From: [Eubacterium] infirmum
GTDB lineage: Bacteria; Bacillota; Clostridia; Peptostreptococcales; Anaerovoracaceae
Assembly (NCBI GenBank): GCA_900450455.1
Contig: UGGN01000001.1
Coordinates: 620,001 to 684,000 of the forward strand
DNA length: 64,000 nucleotides
Direction of reading: 5' to 3'
The first letter of the stretch is position 1. Each line of letters starts with the position of its first letter. The notes under the pieces are model-generated. The model searched no databases, was not told where the DNA came from, and saw nothing but the letters and a program-made list of their open reading frames with translations. This document shows, one piece after another, positions 26,008 to 35,905 of the stretch. The position numbers and the translations under genes are program-made.

Positions 26008-26439
26008 TTGTTTATTGGAACATATAATAATTCCATAGATGTTAAGAACCGAATGATCGTGCCTTCTAAGTATAGAGACAGGCTCGGCAAGGAGTGTATT
26101 CTTACCAAAGGAATCGATAGATGTCTATATATCTATGATATAAATGACTGGGAGAATTTGCTTGAGAAGATAGACAAGCTTCCTGAGTCGGATCCTAAGG
26201 TTAGGGCTTTTGTGAGACACATCTGCGGTAACGCTGTTTCATGTGGCTTTGACAAACAGGGAAGAATAATAATTCCGGCTGAACTCAAAGAATATGCGCA
26301 AATCGATAAGGATTTAGTAACGATAGGTGCGATGAGAAAGATTGAGGTTTGGGCCAAGGAGCAGTGGAATGCTCCGGATAATGAGAATCGTATGGATACT
26401 GAGGAGTTCAATCAGACTTTGGCAGCATACAATTTCTAG
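26008..26439 (+). CDS. mraZ: Transcriptional regulator MraZ
   Basis: 143 residues with two SpoVT/AbrB-like halves (DVKNRMIVPSKYRDRL and DKQGRIIIPAEL). The start is a TTG at 26008 after AAAGGAGG and gives the usual MraZ opening, FIGTYNNSID. The frame runs further upstream through the promoter and that part is not coding. MraZ represses the dcw operon it heads by binding repeats in the promoter. It is followed 9 nt later by rsmH. Confidence 0.92.
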   Translation: MFIGTYNNSIDVKNRMIVPSKYRDRLGKECILTKGIDRCLYIYDINDWENLLEKIDKLPESDPKVRAFVRHICGNAVSCGFDKQGRIIIPAELKEYAQIDKDLVTIGAMRKIEVWAKEQWNAPDNENRMDTEEFNQTLAAYNF

Positions 26440-26448
26440 GAGGTGCAG

Positions 26449-27393
26449 ATGGAATTTTCACATGTACCTGTGCTCCTGGATGAATGCATAGATGGTCTCA
26501 ACATCAATCCGGACGGCATATACGTCGATGGTACGCTCGGAGGAGCGGGACACTCGAGTGAGATTTGCAAGAGACTATCGCGTAAAGGTATGCTAATTGG
26601 AATAGATAGGGATGAAGAGGCACTCAGCGTATCTTCGCGAAGACTTGAGGGCTTTGATTGTAGGAAAGCTTTTGTGCACGGCAACTATTCGGATATTAAG
26701 AACATCCTTAGGGAACTTGATATAGACGAAATTAATGGAGCACTTTTAGATTTGGGTGTTTCGTCATACCAGCTGGATAATCCGGAACGTGGATTTTCTT
26801 ACATGAACGATGCACCGCTTGACATGAGAATGGACAGAAGCGAAAGTATGACAGCTTACGATATTGTCAATGAGTACTCCAAGGATGAACTTTATAGAAT
26901 TATCAAAAGTTATGGCGAGGAGCGTTGGGCAGGTAGAATTGCAGATTTCATAGTCAGAGCAAGAAGTGAAAAGTCAATTGAGACAACATTTGAGTTGGTT
27001 GAGATAATAAAGGCGGCGGTTCCGGCATCGGCGAGAAGGAACGGACCGCATCCGGCAAAGAGGACATTTCAGGCGATAAGAATAGAGGTAAATGACGAAC
27101 TCGGCGGTGTGAAGAGAGCGGTAGATGACTTTATAGACTTGCTTGCACCTAAGGGGAGGCTTGCGATAATATCATTTCATTCACTTGAGGATAGAATTGT
27201 GAAAGATACATATGTTGAGAGGGAAAACCCTTGCACCTGTCCACCGGAGATTCCAATCTGCGTTTGTGGGAAAAAGCCTGAAATAAAGAGGATAAATAAG
27301 AAACCTATAGTACCAAGCAAATTGCAGGAGAATGAGAATCCAAGAGCAAGGAGTGCAAAATTGAGAGTGTGCGAGAAGCTTGGGAATGTATAA
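26449..27393 (+). CDS. rsmH: 16S rRNA (cytosine-1402-N4)-methyltransferase RsmH
   Basis: 314 residues, full length. The SAM-binding motif is [15 protein letters not shown]. Other hallmarks are [46 protein letters not shown] and [15 protein letters not shown]. It methylates N4 of C1402 in the ribosomal P site. The ATG at 26449 lies five bases after AGGAGG; the GTG six bases earlier is rejected. Confidence 0.95.
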   Translation: MEFSHVPVLLDECIDGLNINPDGIYVDGTLGGAGHSSEICKRLSRKGMLIGIDRDEEALSVSSRRLEGFDCRKAFVHGNYSDIKNILRELDIDEINGALLDLGVSSYQLDNPERGFSYMNDAPLDMRMDRSESMTAYDIVNEYSKDELYRIIKSYGEERWAGRIADFIVRARSEKSIETTFELVEIIKAAVPASARRNGPHPAKRTFQAIRIEVNDELGGVKRAVDDFIDLLAPKGRLAIISFHSLEDRIVKDTYVERENPCTCPPEIPICVCGKKPEIKRINKKPIVPSKLQENENPRARSAKLRVCEKLGNV

Positions 27394-27414
27394 AGAAGTT
27401 ATTGAGGATGTGTA

Positions 27415-27762
27415 ATGGTTAAGAGTCAAAGACAGAAAATTAATCTTGCAAGGAACAAAACTGTACTTAGCGTGGTTTTGGTTGGGCTGATTTGTGTATT
27501 TTTGGTTGTACTCTCAGCTTATAGTGCAGAGCTTAAGATGACTAATAACCAGCTAGACCGAAACAACAGAATTTTACAGGACGAGATAGATACGCTGGAT
27601 GTAAAAATAAAAGCGGCTAACAGCCTCGAGCACATAGAAACCGTAGCGACAAGTAAACTAGGCATGGTATATGCGAACGAAAATGAGTGTATATATCTTT
27701 CAAAGACCGCCGCGCCAAAAGGAAATCTGGCGACGACAATAAAGGAAAACGCATATAAATAA
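27415..27762 (+). CDS. ftsL: FtsL-like cell-division protein
   Basis: 115 residues: a short basic cytoplasmic N-terminus (KSQRQKINLARNK), one membrane helix (VLSVVLVGLICVFLVVLSAY) and an extracytoplasmic coiled coil (NNQLDRNNRILQDEIDTL). It lies between rsmH and the division PBP, the usual place for ftsL. FtsL proteins are poorly conserved, so the call rests on topology and position. Confidence 0.8.
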   Translation: MVKSQRQKINLARNKTVLSVVLVGLICVFLVVLSAYSAELKMTNNQLDRNNRILQDEIDTLDVKIKAANSLEHIETVATSKLGMVYANENECIYLSKTAAPKGNLATTIKENAYK

Positions 27763-27788
27763 AGGCGTTATCAGCTTGCATAAAACAG

Positions 27789-27822
27789 CCGACAACTGAA
27801 TATCGCAGTTTGTCGGTTTTTT
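27789..27822 (+). terminator. Hairpin with T run between ftsL and the PBP gene
   Basis: CCGACAACTG pairs with CAGTTTGTCGG (one bulged base) around a 7-base loop, followed by TTTTTT. It would reduce transcription from mraZ-ftsL into the penicillin-binding protein and wall genes unless read through. Confidence 0.75.
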
Positions 27823-27852
27823 CATAATAAGGTTAAGTAAAGGAATTGCTAA

Positions 27853-29859
27853 ATGGCAGAGAGAATCAAAACTAATTTAAAGAGCAGAAAAAGAATAATA
27901 TTCGTCTTCGGAATCATGGCACTTCTTTTGATTCTGCTCTTATTTAGGATGGCTTGGATACAGGTGGTAAGAGGTGGCGAATACAGCGATATGGCGAAAG
28001 ACCAACAGAAAAGGGATATTCCAATTGCTGCAAAGCGAGGGTCCATATATGATAGAAATGGTGAGGAACTTGCCTCAAGTGCTACCTGCTACACTCTTTG
28101 GATTAGACCTTCACAGGTTAGAGAAAATTACACAGGTGACAAGCTAACAGAGGTAGCAAACAGGATTTCCGTAGTTTTAGGTATTGAAAGCGATGAAATT
28201 CTCAACTTGCTTAAGTCGGACAAGGTTCTGGTTAAGGCAGCAAAATACCTTGAGAAAGATACGGCAGATAAACTTTCGGATCTCGACATTTCAGGACTCG
28301 AAATCACAGAGGACACCAAGCGTTTTTACCCTATGAAAAGTTTTGCCGCTAACCTTCTTGGAAGTGTTAATGACGAGGGCGAGGGCAGAAGCGGAATAGA
28401 GTACCAGTACAATGAGTATCTTAGTGGGACGACAGGACGTGCAGTCATTGAAGCCGATGTAAACGGAAATCAGCTATCAAATGGAAACAGTAAGTACTAC
28501 GAGGCCAAAGATGGCCTTAATGTTGAACTTACTATAGATGAAGTGCTTCAGCACTATCTTGAAAATGCGGTATCTACGGGAATCAAGAAGACCGGTGCAG
28601 AGAGAGTTAGCGGAATTGTAATGGATCCCAAGACAGGAGAAATCTTAGCGATGGCTACGAATCCTACTTTTGATCCTAATGATCCAACAAAGCCGGTTGG
28701 AGAGGATGCGCTCAAGACATATAACAAACTCAGCAACTCCAAGAAATCCGAGTATCTAAACAGGATGTGGGGAAATTCTTTGGTCAGCGATGTGTACGAG
28801 CCTGGTTCAACGTTTAAGCTTCTAACATCTTCATCTTCTTTAGAAGAGGGATTGGTAACGCCGGATACACCGTTCTACTGCAAGGGCTATTACGAGGTTT
28901 CAGGACTCAAAATCTTCGATGCGGAGAGAAAGCCTCACGGTGCAGAAACTCTAACCCAGGCTGTCGGACAGTCTTGTAACCCTGTTCACATGCAGCTTGC
29001 ATTGAATATGGGTAAGAATACTTTTTACAAACACCTTAAGTTATTTGGAATGACAGAAAAAACCGGAATAGATTATCCCGGAGAGAGCAATCCTATAGTT
29101 ACTGATGAGGGTAATGTAGGGCCGCTTGAACTTGCATCTATGGGATTTGGACAGGGTATAGCTATAACGCCTATGCAATTGATAACAGCCGTTTCTGCTA
29201 TAGGAAACGACGGTGTTATGATGAAGCCGCACTTTGTAAGAAAACTCACAGATAAAGATGGAAAGACTGTTGTGGAGTTTAAGCCGACAAAGGTGAGAAA
29301 GGTGTTGTCATCAGAGACTTGCGAGGAAATGTTAAACATTATGGAACAGCAGGTTGACAAGTATGGCGGTAGAACAGCGAAAATGCCGGGTTATAGAATC
29401 GGTGGCAAGACCGGTACATCATCAAAGGCGGTTAATGGATCATATTCACAATCAAAGACGGATACTTCGTTTATATGCATGGCGCCTATAGACAATCCTA
29501 AGATTGTAGTCCTTATCGTGTGCAACTCGCCAAATCAATACTTTGCTGATATAACGGCCATTCCTATCGCAAAGGACTTCTTGACAAAGGCGCTACCTTA
29601 TCTAAACGTTAAGGCGGCAGATGATTTAAAGGAAAACTCCGAGAAGCAGAAGAACGCATATGTGCCGGACCTTACCAACTATACATACAAAAAAGCGAAA
29701 GAAGTACTCAAGGAGTATGGTCTCAAATATGAGGTCAGACCTGCGCTTTCAGAGGACGAGAAGAAGGATGAGGATTTGGACTTCACTATAGTGGATCAGT
29801 ACCCTAAGGCTGGAAAAAAGATAGATACAAAAGAAATCATTTATTTGTATAGGAAATAG
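27853..29859 (+). CDS. Division/SpoVD-type class B penicillin-binding protein with PASTA domain
   Basis: 668 residues. One N-terminal membrane helix (IIFVFGIMALLLILLLFRMA), a PBP dimerisation domain (RGSIYDRNGEELASSATCY) and a transpeptidase domain with the active-site triad: STFK in YEPGSTFKLL, SCN in GQSCNPV, and KTG in GGKTGTSS. One PASTA domain ends the protein (VPDLTNYTYKKAKEVLKEYG). FtsI and SpoVD share this layout. A second copy elsewhere would decide which this is. It cross-links septal peptidoglycan. Confidence 0.92.
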   Translation: MAERIKTNLKSRKRIIFVFGIMALLLILLLFRMAWIQVVRGGEYSDMAKDQQKRDIPIAAKRGSIYDRNGEELASSATCYTLWIRPSQVRENYTGDKLTEVANRISVVLGIESDEILNLLKSDKVLVKAAKYLEKDTADKLSDLDISGLEITEDTKRFYPMKSFAANLLGSVNDEGEGRSGIEYQYNEYLSGTTGRAVIEADVNGNQLSNGNSKYYEAKDGLNVELTIDEVLQHYLENAVSTGIKKTGAERVSGIVMDPKTGEILAMATNPTFDPNDPTKPVGEDALKTYNKLSNSKKSEYLNRMWGNSLVSDVYEPGSTFKLLTSSSSLEEGLVTPDTPFYCKGYYEVSGLKIFDAERKPHGAETLTQAVGQSCNPVHMQLALNMGKNTFYKHLKLFGMTEKTGIDYPGESNPIVTDEGNVGPLELASMGFGQGIAITPMQLITAVSAIGNDGVMMKPHFVRKLTDKDGKTVVEFKPTKVRKVLSSETCEEMLNIMEQQVDKYGGRTAKMPGYRIGGKTGTSSKAVNGSYSQSKTDTSFICMAPIDNPKIVVLIVCNSPNQYFADITAIPIAKDFLTKALPYLNVKAADDLKENSEKQKNAYVPDLTNYTYKKAKEVLKEYGLKYEVRPALSEDEKKDEDLDFTIVDQYPKAGKKIDTKEIIYLYRK

Positions 29860-29868
29860 GAAGATTCA

Positions 29869-31251
29869 ATGGAAGAGTTAAGAGCTAGACAAATTGCAGA
29901 TGCAGTTAAAGGAAAACTGATTCGCGGAAGTGCGGAGGAAGTGGCAAAAGATGTCTGCATAGATTCAAGAAATGCCAAGAATGGAGATTTGTTTTGTGCC
30001 ATGGTGGGCGAATTCAATGACGGACACAAGTTCATGAAGGCTGCCTACGATAATGGTTGCAGGATGATGCTCATATCGAAAGAAGAGATGGCGGAGACTG
30101 TGCCTGAGGACTGTGCTTTAGTTCTCGTAGGTGATGCGATGTATGCGCTTCAGGAGCTATCGGCTTGGTATATAGCGCGCTTTAATATGAAGAAGATTGC
30201 GGTCACAGGAAGTGTCGGAAAAACGACAACCAGAGATATGATATATGCTATTTTGAGGAGGGGATTTAATGCCGGAACAAGCAAAGCCAACCTCAACAGT
30301 GAAACCGGAATGCCTCTTACGCTTTTGAGTTTTGACAGCAGCATGCAAGCCGTTGTTATAGAGATGGGCATGGACGCATTGGGGCAGATAAGCAGACTTA
30401 CTGAAATCGCAAGACCTGATGTTGCGGTTATAACTAATATAGGCTATTCACATCTTGAAAAACTTGGAACTCGCGAAAATATTTTTAAAGCGAAGATGGA
30501 AATTGTAGAAGGCTTTGATAAATCAAAGTTCCTTGTTGCAAATGCAGATGACGACATGCTTGCAACAATTGATAAGAACAAGGTGGCTTACAAGATTATT
30601 AGAGCCGGAAAGGCTGAGGATGCCGATGTGCGCGTTTCGGCAGTAGAAAACCTCGGTCAAGATGGAATTGCTTTTGATCTGGTATGCGGTGGCGAAAGTC
30701 ATCGTGTAAAGCTTAAGATTATGGGAGAGCATAACGCTCTTAATGCAGCGCTTGCGGCAGCAGCTTGCAAATCTATAGGCATGAATTTTGACGATATCAT
30801 ATCAGGGCTTCAGGATATAGAGATGACGGGAAGTCGTCTGAGGTTTGTTGAAGCCGGTGAGGTGAATATCATAGATGATGCATATAATGCGGCACCTGAA
30901 TCTATGATATCAGCGCTCAAGACCTTGGTTAAGAGTGAAGGGAAAAGAAAAATTGCGGTGCTTGCAGGCATGAACGAATTAGGAGCGGTCAGTGAGGACT
31001 CTCACCGCAGAGTAGGAAGAGAGGCGGCAAAGCTTGATCTCGATTTGATGATTACCATTGGAAATGACGCGTCAATTATTGCAGAGGCGGCAGTTTCTGA
31101 AGGAATGGAACGAGGAAAAATGCTTCATTTTGATAGCCGAGATGCTCTTGCGGATGTTATTAACGATTACCTCAAGGCAGGTGATCTCGTGCTTTTGAAG
31201 GCGTCGAGGAGCTATGAACTTGAGAAGCTGATTGACAGCATAAAGAAGTAA
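29869..31251 (+). CDS. murF: UDP-MurNAc-tripeptide--D-Ala-D-Ala ligase MurF
   Basis: 460 residues, normal length. The ATP site is AVTGSVGKTTTRDM, the central ligase domain has EMGMDALGQISRLTEIARPD, and the C-terminal domain has DDAYNAAPESMISAL. It adds D-Ala-D-Ala to the UDP-MurNAc tripeptide in the cytoplasm. The usual GTNGKT is GSVGKTTT here, as in other MurF proteins. It starts 9 nt after the PBP stop. Confidence 0.95.
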   Translation: MEELRARQIADAVKGKLIRGSAEEVAKDVCIDSRNAKNGDLFCAMVGEFNDGHKFMKAAYDNGCRMMLISKEEMAETVPEDCALVLVGDAMYALQELSAWYIARFNMKKIAVTGSVGKTTTRDMIYAILRRGFNAGTSKANLNSETGMPLTLLSFDSSMQAVVIEMGMDALGQISRLTEIARPDVAVITNIGYSHLEKLGTRENIFKAKMEIVEGFDKSKFLVANADDDMLATIDKNKVAYKIIRAGKAEDADVRVSAVENLGQDGIAFDLVCGGESHRVKLKIMGEHNALNAALAAAACKSIGMNFDDIISGLQDIEMTGSRLRFVEAGEVNIIDDAYNAAPESMISALKTLVKSEGKRKIAVLAGMNELGAVSEDSHRRVGREAAKLDLDLMITIGNDASIIAEAAVSEGMERGKMLHFDSRDALADVINDYLKAGDLVLLKASRSYELEKLIDSIKK

Positions 31252-31286
31252 ATGCCTAGGCATTTTTAGGAAGGAAACTTGATGTT

Positions 31287-32243
31287 ATGGAACGTTTTTT
31301 TCTGGTTCTGCTCGTAGGCCTTGCGATGTCTGCCGTGCTTACAGCAGTAGAGATACCGTTACTTAAGAAAAAACAATTTAAACAGTATATACGTGAGGAA
31401 GGACCGAGCTCACATCAAAAGAAATCGGGAACACCGACGATGGGCGGAATTGCGATGATTCTTGCGCAAGTATTGGTAGTTTTGATTCTCGGAGATTTAG
31501 GCGCAGAAAGCTTGGTGATGATTTGCGTTATGCTTCTCTTTGGTGCGATTGGTTTCTTTGATGACTTCATCAAGGTTGCGAAGAAACACAATCTCGGCCT
31601 CAGGGCTTGGCAGAAGATAGTTCTGCAGGTTGGATTTGCGGCGGTTCTCGGTATATATATTTCAATGTTTTCGGACTACGGAACAAAGGTGTTTATTCCG
31701 TTCTACGGACAGTATATTGAATTTGGAGTGTTTTACATTCCTTTCGTGATTTTGGTTGTTGTAGCTATGGCAAACAGCGTGAATTTAACTGACGGCCTCG
31801 ATGGTCTTTGCAGCGGCGTGACGTCCATAGTTTCAATCTTCTTTGCTATGATAGCAATGCAGATGGGGCAGAATGCACCGTTCGTATTCTGCACGTCTCT
31901 CAGTGGCGTCTGTCTTGGGTTCTTGATTTTTAATAAGAATCCGGCGAAACTCTTCATGGGAGATACCGGGTCCATGGCTCTAGGTGGGGCACTCGCGGCT
32001 GCTGCTATAATGCTTAAGATGGAATTTCTACTGGTTTTGGCAGGTTTCATATATGTGATTGAATCATTATCCGTGATAATTCAGGTCGTTTCATTCAAAA
32101 CAAGAGGCAAGAGAGTTTTTAAGATGGCTCCTATTCACCATCACTTTGAAATGTGCGGTCTGCACGAAAGATATGTAGTTCTTATATTTTGGATTGTCAG
32201 TGTGCTATGCTGCCTGCTGGCTTACCTGATATATACGATTTAG
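31287..32243 (+). CDS. mraY: Phospho-MurNAc-pentapeptide transferase MraY
   Basis: 318 residues with about ten membrane helices. Active-site loops: FFDDFIKVAKK, NSVNLTDGLDGLCSG, FMGDTGSMALGGALA and MAPIHHHFEMCG. It transfers phospho-MurNAc-pentapeptide to undecaprenyl phosphate, forming lipid I. A short palindrome AAATGCCTAGGCATTT precedes it; the ATG at 31287 follows GAAGGAA. Confidence 0.95.
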   Translation: MERFFLVLLVGLAMSAVLTAVEIPLLKKKQFKQYIREEGPSSHQKKSGTPTMGGIAMILAQVLVVLILGDLGAESLVMICVMLLFGAIGFFDDFIKVAKKHNLGLRAWQKIVLQVGFAAVLGIYISMFSDYGTKVFIPFYGQYIEFGVFYIPFVILVVVAMANSVNLTDGLDGLCSGVTSIVSIFFAMIAMQMGQNAPFVFCTSLSGVCLGFLIFNKNPAKLFMGDTGSMALGGALAAAAIMLKMEFLLVLAGFIYVIESLSVIIQVVSFKTRGKRVFKMAPIHHHFEMCGLHERYVVLIFWIVSVLCCLLAYLIYTI

Positions 32244-32250
32244 GTGTAAG

Positions 32251-33615
32251 ATGGATTTTTTAGATAAGATAAGGAACAAGAAAATATTAGTTGTAGGTCT
32301 TGGAAGAACCGGAAGGGCGACTCTGGAGATGCTGGATGGCAAGGGCTGTGAGCTCTACGCACAGGACAGTAAAACGAGAGAGCAGATGGATGAAGCACTT
32401 ATAGCTTTGATAGACAGAAGTTGTAAAGATGCCTTTCTGGGATACGTGCCGGATGAAACAAAGTTTGATTATGTGATTATGAGTCCCGGTGTAAGCCCCG
32501 AACTGGAATTTGTTAAGAAAGCTGAGCAGGCCGGTGCTGATGTCATAGGTGAGCTTGAACTTGCGTATAGACTTTGCAAAGGTATCTTTGTTGCCATAAC
32601 CGGAACTAACGGTAAGACAACAACTACGAGCTTGGTTGGCGAAATTTTTGAGAGGTCAAAGAGAAAGACCTCGGTTGTCGGTAATATAGGAAAGGCCGTA
32701 ATTGGAGCTGCATTAGAAGCAACAAAAGATGATTGGCTTGTGACAGAGGTAAGCAGTTTTCAACTTGAAACGACGAGGGAATTCAGACCTCTGGTTTCAG
32801 CGATTTTAAATCTGACGCCTGACCATCTGAACAGGCATCATACTATGGAAGCATATGGTGCAGCCAAGGCTAAGATCTTTGCAAATCAGAATAAAGAACA
32901 GTATCTAATTATAAATTATGATGATAAGCTCTGCTTTGATTTGGCAAAGGATGCTGAGTGTACAGTAGTACCGTTCAGCAGAAAAACGAAATTGGATTAC
33001 GGCGTAATATTAGAGAATAATAAGATATATGTAAATGATAAAGATAACAAGGTTTACATATGTGATAAAAGAGATATAAGGATAATCGGAGACCATAATG
33101 TCGAAAATGTTCTTGCTGCGGTAGGCATATGCTACTTTGCGGGAATAGCTAAGGAAGTAATAGCAGAAGGAATTAGAAACTTCGGCGGAGTTGAGCATAG
33201 AATAGAGTTTTGTGCTGAAATTAGAGGAGTCAAATATTATAATGACTCCAAGGGAACAAATGTGGATGCTTCTTTAACCGCGCTTAGGGCGATAAAAGAG
33301 AATATTATTTTAATTGCCGGAGGCGACGGAAAGCAGCAGAACTTTGATGAATTTACGTCAAATTTTGATGGAGCTGTAAAAAAACTCCTTCTCTTTGGTA
33401 GGGATGCTCACATAATAGCTGAATCGGCTGATAAATTTGGCTTTAATGACTACGAAAACTTCAGTACTCTCGATGAGTGTGTTGAAAGAGCTAATGAACT
33501 TGCCCAAAGTGGTGATACGGTTTTGCTTTCACCTGCATGTGCAAGCTGGGATATGTATGAAAGCTATGAAAGACGTGGAGAACATTTTAAGCGCTGCGTT
33601 GAGAAACTCAAATAA
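32251..33615 (+). CDS. murD: UDP-MurNAc-L-alanine--D-glutamate ligase MurD
   Basis: 454 residues. A Rossmann-like N-terminal domain (KILVVGLGRTGRATLEML), the ATP site AITGTNGKTTTTSLVGEI, the substrate loops EVSSFQLETTREFRP and NLTPDHLNRH, and the C-terminal YYNDSKGTNVDAS segment that is typical of MurD. It adds D-Glu to UDP-MurNAc-L-Ala. It lies 7 nt after mraY. Confidence 0.95.
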   Translation: MDFLDKIRNKKILVVGLGRTGRATLEMLDGKGCELYAQDSKTREQMDEALIALIDRSCKDAFLGYVPDETKFDYVIMSPGVSPELEFVKKAEQAGADVIGELELAYRLCKGIFVAITGTNGKTTTTSLVGEIFERSKRKTSVVGNIGKAVIGAALEATKDDWLVTEVSSFQLETTREFRPLVSAILNLTPDHLNRHHTMEAYGAAKAKIFANQNKEQYLIINYDDKLCFDLAKDAECTVVPFSRKTKLDYGVILENNKIYVNDKDNKVYICDKRDIRIIGDHNVENVLAAVGICYFAGIAKEVIAEGIRNFGGVEHRIEFCAEIRGVKYYNDSKGTNVDASLTALRAIKENIILIAGGDGKQQNFDEFTSNFDGAVKKLLLFGRDAHIIAESADKFGFNDYENFSTLDECVERANELAQSGDTVLLSPACASWDMYESYERRGEHFKRCVEKLK

Positions 33616-33629
33616 ATTAGGATATAGGA

Positions 33630-34754
33630 ATGAAGGGATTGCTAAAGCTTGGAAAACTGAATAATGTAAAACACTGCGACCCTGTTCTCGTCGTACTTAT
33701 TACTATACTGACCATGTTCGGCGTGGTCATGGTTTTCAGTGCCAGCTATTACAGTGCGATAAATACATCAGGAACGCCTTATGCCTTCCTTTGGAAACAG
33801 GGATTCTTTGCAGTAAGCGGGTTTGGAATCATGATGTTTACATCGCTCGTGGACTACCATAAGTACAGGCGATTTGCAGTTCTTATAGCTGTAATAGAAG
33901 TTATTATGCTATTTATGATTTTCACTCCTCTTGGCGTGACAGTAAATAATGCACGAAGGTGGGTAAAGATTGGAATAACTATAATGCCGGGTGAACTGGC
34001 AAAGCCGACTATCATCATCTTAGCCTCTGCGTATTTTTCGGCAAGCAAGAAAAGGGCGAAGAGTATTACCGGTCTGGCGCCTATAGTTGCATATACCGTA
34101 TTTGTTTGCGGAATAATCGTATTACAGCCTAACCTTTCGACATCAATTACGGTATTTTTGATCTCATCAGGAATTGCGTTTATCTCCGGCATGCACTGGG
34201 GATATATAGGCCTTCTAGCCGGCGGTCTATCGCTGGTAAGTATATACTTAGTATTTTTCAACTCGGGCTATCAGCACGACAGAATAGTGAGCTTTTTGAA
34301 TCCGTTCAAGTATTCGCTCGAAGGTGGTTTTCAGGTGGTACAGTCACTATTGGCATTAGCTACAGGCGGACTTAGGGGCAGGGGTCTCGGAAACAGTGTG
34401 CAGAAGAATCTATATTTGCCGGAACCACAGAATGACTTCATCCTTGCCATCATAGGTGAGGAACTTGGATTTGTCGGAGTTGCGGTTCTTCTCATGATAT
34501 TTGTAATAGTCGTTTGGAGGATATTCTGTATCGCTCTAAACGCAAAGGATAGTTTCGGAACTCTTTTGGCTTCAGGCGTCGCAATCATGATAGGTGCACA
34601 GGTAGTTTTAAATGTTGCGGTTGTAACCTCCTCCATGCCACCTACGGGAGTTGCGCTTCCATTCATAAGCTACGGTGGTAATGCACTGTGGATATTCATG
34701 TTCCTTATCGGCATTGTGCTAAACATTTCAAGACAGCAGAGAGAGGATAACTGA
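33630..34754 (+). CDS. ftsW: SEDS glycosyltransferase FtsW
   Basis: 374 residues with about ten membrane helices. SEDS-family marks: GVVMVFSASYYSA, the WVKIG motif (RRWVKIGITIMPGELAKPT), LQPNLSTSI, the QxVQSLLALATGGLRGRGLG loop, LPEPQNDFILAIIGEELGF and ISYGGNALW near the end. FtsW polymerises lipid II together with the class B PBP encoded upstream. Its TGA stop shares a base with the murG ATG. Confidence 0.93.
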   Translation: MKGLLKLGKLNNVKHCDPVLVVLITILTMFGVVMVFSASYYSAINTSGTPYAFLWKQGFFAVSGFGIMMFTSLVDYHKYRRFAVLIAVIEVIMLFMIFTPLGVTVNNARRWVKIGITIMPGELAKPTIIILASAYFSASKKRAKSITGLAPIVAYTVFVCGIIVLQPNLSTSITVFLISSGIAFISGMHWGYIGLLAGGLSLVSIYLVFFNSGYQHDRIVSFLNPFKYSLEGGFQVVQSLLALATGGLRGRGLGNSVQKNLYLPEPQNDFILAIIGEELGFVGVAVLLMIFVIVVWRIFCIALNAKDSFGTLLASGVAIMIGAQVVLNVAVVTSSMPPTGVALPFISYGGNALWIFMFLIGIVLNISRQQREDN

Positions 34755-35905
34755 TGAAATTTGTGATGACCGGTGGGGGTACCGGCGGGCACCTATATCC
34801 TGCGATAGCAATTGCGGAGCAAATAAAGAAAGTCCAGCCCGACAGTGAAATCATATTTTTGGGCAGTAAGGACAGCATAGAAGCGGAGGTTGTACCAAAG
34901 CGCGGCTACGAGTTTCACGCCGTTCCTTCGAGATGGTTTTACAGGGGGAACGGATTTTTCAGCGACATGCGTGAGTTCATCAAAGCGTGCAGCTTTACTC
35001 TGGCAGGTATTTGCAGTTCTATAAAGTTGATAAGAAGGTTTAAGCCGGATGCAGTTATAGGAACAGGTGGTTTTGTCAGTGTGCCTGTAATCATAGCAGG
35101 AAAGATGTGCGGGGTAAGTTGTTATATACACGAACAAAACGCTTATCCGGGCATAGGAAACAGATTCACATCAAAGTATTGTAAAAAGGTATTCCTGGGT
35201 TTTGAGAACGCAGAGAAAAACTTCAAGCAAGGAGTGAAGACAATCTACACCGGAAACCCTGTAAGGGCTGAGTTCATAAATCTTGACAGGTCCGAATCGA
35301 GGAAAAGTTTAGGAATAGAGGATGATAATTTTGTCGTGTTTTCGTTCGGTGGGAGCCTCGGTTCAAATGAGATAAACGGTGTAGCTGAGGCATATGCGCG
35401 CAGAATAAAAAAAGGCGATAAGAGGACTTTGGTTTTTGGAACAGGAACAAGATTTTTTGATGAGACAAAGGTTAAATTGTCAGAAGCTATCGGGGAATCA
35501 GGCAAGGAGCTCGGAGAAGCAGGAATATCGTTCATGGATGGTCAAATTAGACTATTCCCGTACATAGATAAGATGGCTGATGTGATATCGGCATCGAATC
35601 TTGTAATATGTCGTGCGGGGGCACTATCACTTGCAGAAATAACAGCATGTGGCAGAGCTTCGATTATTATACCGTATCCATGGGCTGCCGATAACCACCA
35701 ATATTACAATGCAAAGGTTGTCGCTGATTGCGGGGGAGGCTTGCTCTTCGAACAGACCGATGTCGATATTGAAGAGATGGGCAATTTGATAGAGGTACTA
35801 TCTAAGGACAAGGATAGAATTAGAAAAATGGAAGAGGCCAGTAGGGCACTGGGTCAAATTAATGCAAGTGAAAAAATAGTTAGTGAGATAATGGAAAAAA
35901 ATTAA
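34754..35905 (+). CDS. murG: Undecaprenyl-PP-MurNAc-pentapeptide GlcNAc transferase MurG
   Basis: 383 residues, two Rossmann lobes. The glycine-rich loop is TGGGTGGHLYPAIAIAEQ, then AVIGTGGFVSVPVIIA, YIHEQNAYPGIGNR, SFGGSLGSNEING and the donor-site RAGALSLAEITACGRASI. It adds GlcNAc to lipid I at the inner face of the membrane. The start overlaps the ftsW stop and its end overlaps the ftsQ start, so this stretch is tightly coupled. Confidence 0.95.
   Translation: MKFVMTGGGTGGHLYPAIAIAEQIKKVQPDSEIIFLGSKDSIEAEVVPKRGYEFHAVPSRWFYRGNGFFSDMREFIKACSFTLAGICSSIKLIRRFKPDAVIGTGGFVSVPVIIAGKMCGVSCYIHEQNAYPGIGNRFTSKYCKKVFLGFENAEKNFKQGVKTIYTGNPVRAEFINLDRSESRKSLGIEDDNFVVFSFGGSLGSNEINGVAEAYARRIKKGDKRTLVFGTGTRFFDETKVKLSEAIGESGKELGEAGISFMDGQIRLFPYIDKMADVISASNLVICRAGALSLAEITACGRASIIIPYPWAADNHQYYNAKVVADCGGGLLFEQTDVDIEEMGNLIEVLSKDKDRIRKMEEASRALGQINASEKIVSEIMEKN

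Noticed and set aside
31250..31267. AAATGCCTAGGCATTTTT between murF and mraY as a terminator
   Set aside because: The stem is short and AT-rich and the T run is only five bases. It probably does not stop transcription inside this operon.
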